From Promethearchaeia archaeon (lineage in GTDB: Archaea > Asgardarchaeota > Lokiarchaeia > Sigyniarchaeales > SOKP01): a DNA stretch of 42,463 bases. The notes below the pieces were generated by a model. It saw nothing but the letters and a program-made list of their open reading frames with translations, ran no database searches and was not told the origin of the DNA. Position numbers and translations under genes: made by a program. The stretch is taken from assembly GCA_029856145.1 (NCBI GenBank), contig JAHQWK010000009.1, positions 1 through 42,463 on the forward strand, given 5' to 3'. This document shows, one piece after another, positions 32,330 to 42,463 of the stretch; within the stretch, counting starts at the first letter, position 1; each line of letters opens with the position of its first letter.

Positions 32330-35300
32330 TTAAATAAGGAAATTAGACCTTGCAAACCTTACTAACTCGTCCCAACTATACCCTGTATAAGAAGTCAAAA
32401 ATCTATTTGCGTTCCTTTTCAATGAGTCTATTGGGTAATAATAATCTTCATGCAATCCTAAATCAATAACAAGTTTACCCATATTGTAATAATGTCTACT
32501 GCTTCCTAGCTCATGGATGTGATTACGCAATAATTCAATAGCTAATTCAAAATAGTTTTTAACAGGAATATTAAGTGCTTGAAATTTTAAATCTTTAAAG
32601 GAAACTCCAATAAAAGATTGTATATAAAAACTCCCCCGGCTTCTAAGTGTGCTCTCTGAAATCCCGAAAATTCTAGAAAATTCCAGATCTATTGATAGCT
32701 GTGAGGCACTATATCGAGTATTACGACTATTTTGCCTAATCAAGTCAATTGCACGATTATATAGTTCTTGATTCGTAGGTTTAGGAAAGACACTTTCTAC
32801 AACTTCTTCTATACCTTTGTTGAAGACTTTTCTAAATACATTGGCAATGTAATCATTCCGCTTCTTTAAGTTATTTCCGTATTGAGGTCTGTCAAATCCT
32901 TGTAATCTCTCTCTTAATGATTTATAATCTTTTATACCTAATCTAATCTGTTCCAAGAAAATAGTCTTATATATTTCAAGCCTTAAATCTTCAAATGACA
33001 TACTCTCCTTATATACATCATGATAGAGGGTGAAAAGGATAGATCTAATCATACTCTCAGAAGATTCTATTAATTTATCTAATCCTAACTTTAATGAAAT
33101 TGCATTTATATCATAGCCTTTCCTAAATAAATATTCTATTCTTGACAGAAACGGCTTAAGAACTTCATTACTAAACATTTCAGCGATTTGTATTCTAGAA
33201 AAACTTTTACCTAATTCGTTTAATACAGGGAAATAATACTTATCCCTTAATTTTTTGAAACTTCCAAAATTATTATTGATTATTTCCCTTAAAGACTTCA
33301 TTTTTCCTTTATATCCTAAAGATTTCAATGATTCAAAGATTTGACTTATAGTAAAACCTACAGAAGCACTTTTGATAATGAAGGATAAAAGATAGTTTGA
33401 AGTCCAAGCCCCTGCTGATTTATCTTCTTTATTTAACCCAACACCTTTACTTCTTTGCAGATGAATTCTGTCAATTTCAGCTTTAGATAGAGTATCTTCA
33501 GAAAAGTATAATTTCTTAAGTACAAACTCAAAACGAGTATCGATAGCAGTGTAAATTGCTCTCCAGTCTAACCTACGATAATCTACTCTCCCATTAGGCT
33601 TATATGAAATCAATCCTAAACTATCCAAGTGCTGACGAATTAACCCACGAATTGTTATTCCGCCTCCGTTTGGACCTCCACTCTTTATTTTATTAAAGTC
33701 CTCTATACTTAAGGAATGTAAAGCGTTATAATCCAAAAATTCATGAGAGTCTTTATAATAGAGATTTCGACCTTTAATTATTTTACGATTATATTGATTC
33801 TTTCTAATTGGGTGAGAAGTTCTTGACTTGCCAGACATTGTTAGCCCCGAAACCTTGTCTACCCATTCATAAAGGAACCCCCACCACTGATATTTTCGCT
33901 TCCCTTCAACACTAAGAATCTGAATTGTTTTTACTTTATCCAATATTTCTAAATCTACTTCATATTTAAGTATATCGTGATGCAGTCTGTCGTAGCCTAA
34001 TTCTCTTCTATTCTCATTTATTTCATTAAGATTTTTGGAAATTACTTTACTAGCAACTTTAGTAAGTCTTAATAATTGAGTTCTCTGGATACCATGGAAC
34101 ATTCTTAAATCTAAAAATAAATCTAGTGTCTCTTGCCAAGAATCTAATGTACCTAAAGACTTATAATTAAATTTTGACTTTGGATTAGTGTTAACCATTC
34201 CAATCGTTATAGGTGCAGCGGACAAGAATGGGGCAATAGCAGGAAATATGAAACCTATTACTCCAACGCCTATCGCTACGGCTGCTGTCATTAACCCTTT
34301 CTTATGGTCTCTCATCCAACTCACAAGTCTGTTTGTGTCACTCCTTGCGGCGTAAGTAGCTTCAGTAAATGCACGGGCGGTAGGAAGCGGCTTTTGAGAT
34401 TCTTGGAGTCTACTTGCCTGATATTGTAAATTATTAATGAAGTTAGTCATAGAGTGTCTTTGATTATCAGAAATCATAGATTGTGGGGCATTCATAATCC
34501 CTGCTTTCTGATGTCTTGATTCTAAAATACCTTTAACGGCATCCTTCAATTCAAATAGACTGTCAGCTGAATCACCGCCGACAATCATAAGATTTCCAAT
34601 AGTCATGCCGATTGACCCACCGAAACCACCCATTATAGCACCAATAAACATCATCACCGTGAAGAAGCTGTCAAGGATATAATCTTTCCGATTATCTTTT
34701 TGAATTTGAGCTTCTTGTGCTTGTTGCCTCATCTCATTCATCTGCTCTATGGTTAGTTGCTGCTGAGCAGCTATATTCTGAAGGTTCAGCGAAGTCTGGG
34801 GCCTCACACTTGCCCACATAAACTGAGTGACTGCGCTGAAAAGGAACTCACGCCCGGTCTCAGCAAGCCCACTGAGGTATATTTGTGCTGTCTCGTCCCA
34901 ACCAAGATCTGCTACCGCGTTGGTAACGTAGGCTTCAATCCAAGGGTCAACAAATACTTCTTGAATACTTTCAGAAATCAGCGCTTTCGTGATTTTAAAC
35001 ATGTTATATCCAAGACCTCTAGATGCGGGATTAAGAAGACTATTAAATAATTCTCCTGCATTCATATTATTATAAAGATTAGCTAGCCTTTTTCCAGCAG
35101 TCTCTGCTTGAATAGCATCATCTAGCTTATCAAATAGATTATTAGCTAATTTACTAAATGCTTTGTCAATTACAATCGTAGCGCCCATTACAATAAGAGT
35201 ACTAATAATAGTGACAAATATGGTGTAGCAAGCCTCGGAAAGTCTCTGTTGAGTCTGCTCCGCAATCATAAATTGATATGTGTATTCTAAGATCGCCTGA

Positions 35301-38300
35301 TGGGCAGATTGCATTGTAGCAATTGTATTAGCTTCTTCTAGTGTGATGTCGTCTCGCTCCACCGAAATATCCCTATATTTTTCTATGCAAAATTCGAGAA
35401 TAATATGACCTTCATACCCCTCAACATTGTTATATAGATCTTCCTTGCTAGCAAGACATTCATCTAAAAGTATTGTAAAACTAGAATTTAAAATTACTTC
35501 TCCTGTAATCGCATTAAAAATAAATTCCGGAATATAGTCAATGTCCAAAAGTGGAAGCTGATTTCCCAGTGAATCTACATAATAAGGCACGATATTCACG
35601 ATATCTGACATAATTAAGCGATTTGCCACAGTATCCTCGGGGATTAACTGTATGATATCTGTAGTGCCATTATAGACTTTGTAGATGTGATAATACTTAT
35701 CTTCTAAGTCCCCATATTCTTCGTGATCTACATAAATAGGATAGTCAAGGTAAAACTCTGGAGCTAAAACTGTATCAGAATCGATAAACTGTAATGAGGG
35801 TCTCACGCCAACCATGTATGGAATAAGGCGATCATATGAAATACTGTCTTCAGGATCGCTTTCAGTTGCCTTATAAATCTCATTTTCTAAGTACATAATG
35901 GAATTTTTCATGTAAAGAGCACGTGGATCACGGGGTTGAGTGAGACCTAAGTTATCTAATATTGGAAGTTGCTCAATAGATATTCCATAAAATTCCTCAA
36001 TATCTTGATTGAAGAATGACATCAACAGGGAATCATCAAAATCCGAATATTGCAGATAAGATCGTGTCTGCTGTGAATAATCTAATAATAGTGGGTTAAA
36101 TTGAGTGCCGAAAACGGTCGTCTTCTCGATATGAGCAGGGGCAAGAATAACCTCTCCCTCATATATATGTTTATCCGTCTCAGCTTTTACGGGAGTATAG
36201 ACTCCTGCTTTACTTCCTTGAAGTGTATTTGGCATGATATCGCCAAAATATCTATCCATCCACCACTTATCTGATAATGTTTCGATGTCTTGATATTCCT
36301 CGTTATAAGTGGTCTGAGAAGCTAAATAATTGTTGATCTCTTGTTGTTGGGCAATTGCCATAGCAGAGTTTAAAAGCCAATACATAATCATACCGACAAT
36401 AAAACCAATTGCAGTCCCGAAACCTGGCAACGCCGAGCCTATTGAAGTACATGCTCCTATTATACCAGCCAAGACTATTCCCGTGACCTTTCCAACTACA
36501 AAAGCCGTTAATTGTGAAACTACTTGCCATGCGATATCTCCAATGATTTTCTCAGCAGAAAGAGATTCTATAAATATTTGATGCGTAAGCCGCATTGCAA
36601 ACCTAATTAAATCACTGGACGTCCCTGTATATTGTGATTTCCAGATGTCAAATAAAGAATCTCTGAATGTAGGCTCTACAAACATGCCATCATAACTGTC
36701 AGTATCTTGATAATTAATTAATTTATGACCGGTATATTTTAATGCCATTTTCAAAGCTATGTCATCATCTGCGGTAGCCGCACTTGTAATAATATGTTTC
36801 TCCGTAATCATGACCTTATGAGGCTCAAAATAGGAGTTTCCGTCATAATCAAACCCGATTCCGACCACTTCACCATCAGAGTCGGCAATAAAGATCGTAC
36901 TGTGAATACCATCGCCATCTTCATCATAATAAAGATATCTATACCCTTCAAGGTTATCTGGAGCATACCCTCGGACGTTATCATAATATACTCCCGTTTC
37001 TGGAACCACCTCGATAACATCAGCGACAATCTTTTGCTCAGTTAAATAATCATTGATCCCTGTACCTTCATTATAAGTTGCAGGTATTGAAATAACTTTC
37101 TGAGTTGCTAAAATATTATCAAACTGAACAGAACCGTTAATTATAATTCTTCTATCAAATATAGCTGGAATTCCATCTCTAGGATGAGAAAGGGATAAAA
37201 GATTCTCAAGAGCAGGGACGTAGGTAATAACATCATTGGAACTATCCTCATCTCCATTATCATTTATAACTGGCACAAGATTATTGTCTAAGTTATATAC
37301 TTCCGATAGCTCATTTGGAAATACATCATCATAATATCTGGTGCTTACAACCTCGCCATACTCGAAATCTCTGAACGCATAGGACATACTTGAATCAGAA
37401 ATAATATATGTAGAATTCCTATATTCTGTTAAATATCCCTCATAATGATCAAGATCATCATTCAAGGGTGTGAAATGAATATGGGTAATTTCTGTGGAGT
37501 AAAGAACTGTATATGAGCTGTAAAAGGTCTGTTCATAAGATATTTCATGATCAATATATCCATCATAATCATCATCTTTCTGAATTAAAGTGATTAACTT
37601 TTGTATTCTATAAGTTATTGTACTGTTAGTGATGATAGTACGTTGTGCTGTCACTTTATAATCGGGATCTTTACTATCAATAGAGTATCTTTCAGTCTTT
37701 CTTACATCATTTACTTTATCAGTATGAACTTCTGTAGTTGCTACTTCTTGGACAAGCGTATGGAACGTAATTTCTCCCGCTGGGTTGATGTAGCCATACT
37801 TGAAAGAATCATAGACTCCATTCTGGGTTATATCATCTTTCTGGATAACGAGCTCATGGCTACAATCCTCATCATAATCAAAGAGTTCCAGTACTGTCTT
37901 TGGATCATTAACTTTTGTGAAATTATCGAAATCTTGATACTGTTCCATCTTATCTAATGAATAGGTCAGATCAACATTATCATCATCTACAAACTTACTA
38001 TTTCTCGTGTAAGTAAAATATTCAAACATAGAATCTTCAGAACCGACCGCATAATCTTCCATAAGGAGGAAGTAATCAATATCATTATATTCAAAGTCTA
38101 CATAGAGCGAATCATTCTTGGTCCATAATGGAACTTCAGGATTATTATTAATTGCTGCTTGTAAAAATCTAAATTGGGTATAATCTGAATATGCCCCTTC
38201 TGTGAAGTTAAGATAAACAATAATCTTCTCAAAATTATCTAATGTGTATCCATCTGGAGCTGAAATTTCGATTAATTTTTCACTTGAGTATATATTTGCA

Positions 38301-41300
38301 TTATCTGGATCAAAATCTTTCCCAGTTTCGTTGAAAAAGTACCCTTTAATCAGCATAATATCGAGGTCTTGGGCGTTAGAGTAGTCCTGTGATAAGGTGA
38401 AATTTGCAGTTTGAATATTTTTATCATATGGATATACAATCTCAACAGCTATATTTCTGGCTTCAAATTCACTAAGCGTCTGGTTATAATATACAGAATC
38501 GTACTCCTCTGAGGCATCGTCATACCACTCAAACATAATATCTAAGGTGCTGATATCAACATTTGGAGCTTCTATGGTGTGCCATTCTTTCCACGCGTTC
38601 TTATCTGCCCATGAAACGTAAAGATAGCTGAAGTTCGCAATATGGGGGTGATAATAGTCGTATAGATCAGTAAGGTCTTCTTTGTCCTCCGTATAGGCGT
38701 CATAATACTCTCCTGAATACATTAGGTTCCAAATAATATCATAAATTCCGGATGAAGTATTTATCGCAAAAAGATGAGAATCAAAATAATAATAATTGCC
38801 ATCATCATCAAATGCGTCAAAATACCACGTTTCATTAATATTAAACTTATCACTATATAGTGGCAAGAATTCAGTTGCATCTAAAGTTCTTACTTCGCTA
38901 TAAATATCAGTATAATCACCATAATAGAAAGTCTTAATATGATTATTTGGATAAATATCAAAAATCTCTGAATCGTACAATGTTGCATTATAATCAAATT
39001 CAAAAATAAAGAATGAATCAACAACTATTTGGTATCGTGGATCATTTGAAGTAATTAATATATCCGTAATATAACAATGTTCTATATTATTACTGTCTAA
39101 TATTTTGAAATCAGAATAGATATCATCAAAAGAAATATTAAATACTCTCTGTTGATAAGTATTATAAAATTCGCTTTCGAATGGTGTCAAGTCTAATTGA
39201 GTCTCCCATGCTACTAATTCTTCTCGGTTTGCATACATATCCTCCTCTATGGTATAGGAATTACCATCGGTATTAATTCCAATAAGTGAAATCTCGGCAA
39301 TCGGAACATCTGGCTGTCCAGTAAGATAATTATCAATATAAGGCGCTCTCTGAAGTACCATCTCATCGACAGTAAATCCAATCGCAGATTCCAATGTAGC
39401 ATTATATTTTAGATATAAGATATCGCCATCTTTCATGACCATTAGATTTCCATTAGGATCGATATAAGATCTTGGAAGGGAAATATTATTATACTCAACT
39501 GAATATGTCCTTCTATTATCATAAATCTCAAAAGATTGCCTTCGTGTATCTACTTCTGTAATCTCATATATGGGTTCATATAACTCATTCAGAACGATAA
39601 CACTCTGATTATCTGAAAAGATTCTTCTAATTAAATCAACATTGAGATATCCCCCCTCAGCATAGGCAGAGTCCCATTCAATAGTCTGAGTCGTTGGAAG
39701 TCCCTCTCCGTAAAAGTCTCCCAGAAAGTCGGTGTGATTGTTAAATATTGGAGTAAATACGATATGAGCATTATTGGCAATGGTAAATTGATCCCAATCA
39801 TTTGAATCAGGAAGTGAAATATACATTGTGCCTGAGTCATCCTCAAACATATCCAGTGTAACATTGGTAGATCCAATGAAAGTATCCTGATTGTAGTAGA
39901 GACTGACATTAAGATAGGAAAGTACATCAGGATTGAGGAAACCCATTTTCATGATCAACGTATCATATGATTGCCATCCGCTGGTTGCGTCATTAAGATC
40001 CTCAGTTATATAATAAATTAAGCTATTCGAATTATTTAATATCGCAAATATTTGCTGTACCTTGCCTTTGCTGAGAGCTTTATACGGATCAATATCATAA
40101 ATAAAGTGCGAAGATTCATAATTTGCCATTAAAGTATCTTCTGGAGATTGAGCAGTCGTCCAATTCAGAAGTGTTATATTGTTATTACCTAAGTCCACCC
40201 TTAGATCGTGGTAATATTGATATTTATTATGGAGATCGGCAAAAAGATCAACGAATAACTTTGTTCCGTGAACAATGTCATCATATGAAGAGATATCCAC
40301 CTTCAATTCCTTATCCTCAAAATCAATATGTTCATCAAGAATATACTCTCTTTCATCCGAACTATTATAGAAGAAGGCTACCACTATAGGAGTATTATCT
40401 GGATAGCTTTCTGGAGAATTTCTCTCTAAATTAAATTCAGCAATATCAGGAGTATCATCGGTCGTGTCCACTTCAAATTCAAATGAAAGAATGCTCTTTT
40501 CTTGCAACCTATAGTTTAATGCTAACTGATATTGATAATTCGCAGATAAGTTGTAATATAGAGGTGCTAAAATACTTGCCCCGCTGAAAGGGTAATAATT
40601 ATTGTAAAATTGCATGTGATATGGCTGTACTTCAATAAATACATGCTTGGTGTCAAGTAAACCGCCGATTGTTTTAAATTGGTAGGTAATAGAAAAATTA
40701 TCCCCGATACTTAAAGATTTATATATCGCGTCCGTGAACGTAATATTATTACCCTTAATGGAAGAAATATTACCAATGGTATTAATTATATCATTAGTAG
40801 CATTTTTTATGATCAATTCATATCCAGGACCATACAAAATATTATCATATTTCGTATAATAGCTTACACTTTCTTTATTGTAATAGTATGTGACTAATAC
40901 TTCTGAATCTTCTATAATATCAATATAATTTTCAAACCATTCATAAGACAGGTAGAAGGTAAAAATTGGGTCATTAGGATAGTTAGTATCATGTTGCCAC
41001 GCTTTAAAGTAGTTATTATCTAAATATCTTTCTCCTGCTTCAGTCTGAACAGTCATACCAAATGGTTCAACATCCCCCCATCTCTCTTGAAATTCTCCGC
41101 CATAAGTCAAATTAAGCGATACTTCATATTGGTCGTCATCAAATCCTGTAAACTCAAATGTAGTAAAGTTATATTCATTTGGATAGAATTGAAATTCTTC
41201 TGTATAGGTTGATTTAAAGTCGTCAACTGAAGCATACTCGCTCAAGTGAGCAAATGATACATTAAACGCAGCAGAACTTGTCAAATCAGGGTGATATTCG

Positions 41301-42463
41301 AATTGGTGCCAATTGAGATAAGAAGCATCTGGGAAGTTCCAATGAAGCTCTACATTATAAGTATTTGCCCCTTCTTCTATTGTATAATCGAGATCGGTAA
41401 ACTCATAATCAATATGGAAATCAATTTGGATAATATCACTTGAAAGTAGGGAAATAATATCATCTTTTATTTCATAGAAATTAATTTGATTACCTTCCAC
41501 TTCATAATGAGTTCCTTTAGCAAGTTTTATTGAGGAAGGATTGTAATTAATTGCATTATCAGGATTATAAGTACTATAATTATCTTCGGTTAACGCATAT
41601 CCTTGCCATGACTCAACCCAATCCCAGGGTTTACTCACCCTATCAACATTAGATACTGTTATGGAATTAATTCTACTTGTGGCATTTGGTATAACAACTG
41701 CAAACTCCACACCAGCAGGAAGTCCTGTAGTAATAATATCTTCTGAGTCGGTTAAATCAATTCTATGATGTAAGTACAGTTCTCCCTCTACATATGCCCC
41801 TTGGCTTGTGATTGGTAATTCAGTTAGTTTGAAATTTTCAGTATTATACAAATGAGCATTAAAAGAATCTACATCAACAGAATAATCATTATACTGCCAA
41901 TTCATATCATATTCTACATCAGATTCATAGACTTCTCCGTATGGATATGTACCCTTTCCTCCATAGAGGTTAATTTCCCCTTCAATATATTCTGGAAATT
42001 CTAAATCATAGGCATCTAAGTGAAATCCGAGGGAATCTACCAACCTATTATCTGCTGAAGCTAATGATTGGAAGCTGTACTCATTATTATCAACAGGAGC
42101 AAATACTAAGTTATCATTCTCATCTCGACATAATTGTACTAACTCACCGTAATCACTAAACCCTTCGACCGCAAGTGTTAGCCATGCATCATCATAGACT
42201 CCATATGCTTTATTTAGATTATCAGTAAAAATTTGTATATAATGAGTGTGAATGGCCTTATTAACATCTAATTCACCTTGCTTATTGTTCATTGGCTTGG
42301 ATACTGCTTGAAGAATTCTATCATCGGCAGTAAGTTCAAATGTATCAAAAAGGATATATTGAAGTGGATATGGGTTTTCTCCATAACTGAGAAAATCAAT
42401 TTCAAGATCTATTGTTGTATAACCCTTTACGGCATAGATAGGTTGTAAGCTAACTTCAAAGTC
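32330..42463 (-). CDS. Giant membrane-anchored protein, start beyond the window
   Basis: The frame stays open to the right edge, so the gene is partial: at least 3377 residues are visible and the internal Met at 42292 is not the start. Residue numbers below count from that Met. About 1-1900 is beta-rich, full of Tyr, Asp and Asn, with Asp-rich calcium-loop-like motifs (DDDYDGYIDHE at about 1570; DEDGDGIH at about 1787; DYDGNSYFE at about 1812) as in extracellular proteins. Hydrophobic, Gly-rich segments lie at about 1927-1981, 2354-2377, 2539-2570 and 2664-2698. The last 620 residues are helical with at least four related helix-turn-helix-like repeats. No family is recognised. A surface or cell-contact protein with a cytosolic tail is the simplest reading. 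Confidence 0.75.
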   Translation of the reverse strand, partial: DFEVSLQPIYAVKGYTTIDLEIDFLSYGENPYPLQYILFDTFELTADDRILQAVSKPMNNKQGELDVNKAIHTHYIQIFTDNLNKAYGVYDDAWLTLAVEGFSDYGELVQLCRDENDNLVFAPVDNNEYSFQSLASADNRLVDSLGFHLDAYDLEFPEYIEGEINLYGGKGTYPYGEVYESDVEYDMNWQYNDYSVDVDSFNAHLYNTENFKLTELPITSQGAYVEGELYLHHRIDLTDSEDIITTGLPAGVEFAVVIPNATSRINSITVSNVDRVSKPWDWVESWQGYALTEDNYSTYNPDNAINYNPSSIKLAKGTHYEVEGNQINFYEIKDDIISLLSSDIIQIDFHIDYEFTDLDYTIEEGANTYNVELHWNFPDASYLNWHQFEYHPDLTSSAAFNVSFAHLSEYASVDDFKSTYTEEFQFYPNEYNFTTFEFTGFDDDQYEVSLNLTYGGEFQERWGDVEPFGMTVQTEAGERYLDNNYFKAWQHDTNYPNDPIFTFYLSYEWFENYIDIIEDSEVLVTYYYNKESVSYYTKYDNILYGPGYELIIKNATNDIINTIGNISSIKGNNITFTDAIYKSLSIGDNFSITYQFKTIGGLLDTKHVFIEVQPYHMQFYNNYYPFSGASILAPLYYNLSANYQYQLALNYRLQEKSILSFEFEVDTTDDTPDIAEFNLERNSPESYPDNTPIVVAFFYNSSDEREYILDEHIDFEDKELKVDISSYDDIVHGTKLFVDLFADLHNKYQYYHDLRVDLGNNNITLLNWTTAQSPEDTLMANYESSHFIYDIDPYKALSKGKVQQIFAILNNSNSLIYYITEDLNDATSGWQSYDTLIMKMGFLNPDVLSYLNVSLYYNQDTFIGSTNVTLDMFEDDSGTMYISLPDSNDWDQFTIANNAHIVFTPIFNNHTDFLGDFYGEGLPTTQTIEWDSAYAEGGYLNVDLIRRIFSDNQSVIVLNELYEPIYEITEVDTRRQSFEIYDNRRTYSVEYNNISLPRSYIDPNGNLMVMKDGDILYLKYNATLESAIGFTVDEMVLQRAPYIDNYLTGQPDVPIAEISLIGINTDGNSYTIEEDMYANREELVAWETQLDLTPFESEFYNTYQQRVFNISFDDIYSDFKILDSNNIEHCYITDILITSNDPRYQIVVDSFFIFEFDYNATLYDSEIFDIYPNNHIKTFYYGDYTDIYSEVRTLDATEFLPLYSDKFNINETWYFDAFDDDGNYYYFDSHLFAINTSSGIYDIIWNLMYSGEYYDAYTEDKEDLTDLYDYYHPHIANFSYLYVSWADKNAWKEWHTIEAPNVDISTLDIMFEWYDDASEEYDSVYYNQTLSEFEARNIAVEIVYPYDKNIQTANFTLSQDYSNAQDLDIMLIKGYFFNETGKDFDPDNANIYSSEKLIEISAPDGYTLDNFEKIIVYLNFTEGAYSDYTQFRFLQAAINNNPEVPLWTKNDSLYVDFEYNDIDYFLLMEDYAVGSEDSMFEYFTYTRNSKFVDDDNVDLTYSLDKMEQYQDFDNFTKVNDPKTVLELFDYDEDCSHELVIQKDDITQNGVYDSFKYGYINPAGEITFHTLVQEVATTEVHTDKVNDVRKTERYSIDSKDPDYKVTAQRTIITNSTITYRIQKLITLIQKDDDYDGYIDHEISYEQTFYSSYTVLYSTEITHIHFTPLNDDLDHYEGYLTEYRNSTYIISDSSMSYAFRDFEYGEVVSTRYYDDVFPNELSEVYNLDNNLVPVINDNGDEDSSNDVITYVPALENLLSLSHPRDGIPAIFDRRIIINGSVQFDNILATQKVISIPATYNEGTGINDYLTEQKIVADVIEVVPETGVYYDNVRGYAPDNLEGYRYLYYDEDGDGIHSTIFIADSDGEVVGIGFDYDGNSYFEPHKVMITEKHIITSAATADDDIALKMALKYTGHKLINYQDTDSYDGMFVEPTFRDSLFDIWKSQYTGTSSDLIRFAMRLTHQIFIESLSAEKIIGDIAWQVVSQLTAFVVGKVTGIVLAGIIGACTSIGSALPGFGTAIGFIVGMIMYWLLNSAMAIAQQQEINNYLASQTTYNEEYQDIETLSDKWWMDRYFGDIMPNTLQGSKAGVYTPVKAETDKHIYEGEVILAPAHIEKTTVFGTQFNPLLLDYSQQTRSYLQYSDFDDSLLMSFFNQDIEEFYGISIEQLPILDNLGLTQPRDPRALYMKNSIMYLENEIYKATESDPEDSISYDRLIPYMVGVRPSLQFIDSDTVLAPEFYLDYPIYVDHEEYGDLEDKYYHIYKVYNGTTDIIQLIPEDTVANRLIMSDIVNIVPYYVDSLGNQLPLLDIDYIPEFIFNAITGEVILNSSFTILLDECLASKEDLYNNVEGYEGHIILEFCIEKYRDISVERDDITLEEANTIATMQSAHQAILEYTYQFMIAEQTQQRLSEACYTIFVTIISTLIVMGATIVIDKAFSKLANNLFDKLDDAIQAETAGKRLANLYNNMNAGELFNSLLNPASRGLGYNMFKITKALISESIQEVFVDPWIEAYVTNAVADLGWDETAQIYLSGLAETGREFLFSAVTQFMWASVRPQTSLNLQNIAAQQQLTIEQMNEMRQQAQEAQIQKDNRKDYILDSFFTVMMFIGAIMGGFGGSIGMTIGNLMIVGGDSADSLFELKDAVKGILESRHQKAGIMNAPQSMISDNQRHSMTNFINNLQYQASRLQESQKPLPTARAFTEATYAARSDTNRLVSWMRDHKKGLMTAAVAIGVGVIGFIFPAIAPFLSAAPITIGMVNTNPKSKFNYKSLGTLDSWQETLDLFLDLRMFHGIQRTQLLRLTKVASKVISKNLNEINENRRELGYDRLHHDILKYEVDLEILDKVKTIQILSVEGKRKYQWWGFLYEWVDKVSGLTMSGKSRTSHPIRKNQYNRKIIKGRNLYYKDSHEFLDYNALHSLSIEDFNKIKSGGPNGGGITIRGLIRQHLDSLGLISYKPNGRVDYRRLDWRAIYTAIDTRFEFVLKKLYFSEDTLSKAEIDRIHLQRSKGVGLNKEDKSAGAWTSNYLLSFIIKSASVGFTISQIFESLKSLGYKGKMKSLREIINNNFGSFKKLRDKYYFPVLNELGKSFSRIQIAEMFSNEVLKPFLSRIEYLFRKGYDINAISLKLGLDKLIESSESMIRSILFTLYHDVYKESMSFEDLRLEIYKTIFLEQIRLGIKDYKSLRERLQGFDRPQYGNNLKKRNDYIANVFRKVFNKGIEEVVESVFPKPTNQELYNRAIDLIRQNSRNTRYSASQLSIDLEFSRIFGISESTLRSRGSFYIQSFIGVSFKDLKFQALNIPVKNYFELAIELLRNHIHELGSSRHYYNMGKLVIDLGLHEDYYYPIDSLKRNANRFLTSYTGYSWDELVRFARSNFLI
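32333..33345 (-). repeat. Helix-turn-helix-like repeats in the giant protein tail
   Basis: Four segments of about 35-50 residues share a pattern: a hydrophobic helix (LSIDLEF, LVIDLGL, ISLKLGL), a turn-helix (ISESTLRSRG, PIDSLKRNAN, SESMIRSIL, KMKSLREIIN), then an aromatic-Ser-acid-Leu ending (GVSFKDLKFQA, GYSWDELVRFA, MSFEDLRLE, GSFKKLRDK). They encode about 32333-32485, 32570-32710, 32970-33105 and 33235-33345. The pattern resembles DNA-binding helix-turn-helix units, which is unexpected in a protein with a large ectodomain. Confidence 0.5.

Noticed and set aside
36303..37045. Several 70-85 codon frames inside the giant gene on both strands
   Set aside because: They are shadows of a continuous frame with coherent protein character and have no start signals.
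1..42463. CRISPR arrays, insertion sequences, attachment sites
   Set aside because: No regularly spaced direct repeats, transposase genes with inverted ends, or integrase genes were seen; the first gene's Cys-rich end is too short to call a transposase.

Overview
The window is AT-rich archaeal chromosomal DNA and looks like an Asgard archaeon, most likely a Lokiarchaeia-type lineage (inference). The evidence is an archaeal-type spc ribosomal operon with eukaryote-like proteins (S4e, L19e, L32e, L14e, L34e, RNase P Rpp29), an archaeal/eukaryal selenocysteine apparatus (tRNA-Sec of 9/4 fold, SepSecS, SelB/EFsec), tRNA genes with bulge-helix-bulge introns, a Roadblock/LC7 protein, a zinc-ribbon Yip1-like membrane protein and an EMC3-like insertase.

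Layout. 1-1.4 kb: the end of an unknown Cys-rich protein, structured non-coding DNA, a winged-helix regulator and degraded-looking sequence. 1.4-3.5 kb: EMC3/DUF106 insertase (+) facing L34e-Cmk-L14e-tRNA-Ser (-), the relocated tail of an archaeal spc-type cluster. 3.6-10.3 kb: a minus-strand run of an unknown protein, Zn-ribbon/Yip1, RtcA, a Nudix-NMN adenylyltransferase fusion, an S-adenosylmethionine hydrolase-family protein, a TPR protein and two coiled-coil proteins. 10.4-18.5 kb: tRNA-Ile(UAU) with two introns, an unknown protein, SepSecS directly behind tRNA-Sec, an Fe-S aldo/keto reductase, a Nudix hydrolase, several small proteins, then SelB followed by a Roadblock protein. 19-23.2 kb: a secreted/membrane repeat protein with DUF4430, a Cys-rich DUF6144-like protein, an SRPBCC protein, an ECF-type S component and a tiny membrane protein. 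23.3-31.7 kb: L15, L30, S5, L18, L19e, L32e, L6, S8, S14, L5, S4e, L24, L14, S17, Rpp29, L29, S3, all on the minus strand. 31.8-42.46 kb: a small unknown gene and one giant membrane-anchored protein (more than 3370 residues) that runs off the right edge.

The most unusual observations are: (1) ribosomal protein S3 is broken between its two domains by a 30-nt in-frame insertion with a UGA and a hairpin; (2) three recognisable genes (S14, L34e, RtcA) have no AUG/GUG/UUG start and appear to begin at AUA, AUU and AUA, each at the expected distance from a purine-rich ribosome-binding sequence; (3) tRNA-Ser(GGA) carries a second intron inside the T-loop; (4) a tRNA-Ile reads AUA directly with a UAU anticodon; (5) tRNA-Sec and SepSecS are adjacent, with SelB about 4 kb away; (6) the giant protein joins a beta-rich ectodomain, several hydrophobic segments and a C-terminal tail of helix-turn-helix-like repeats.
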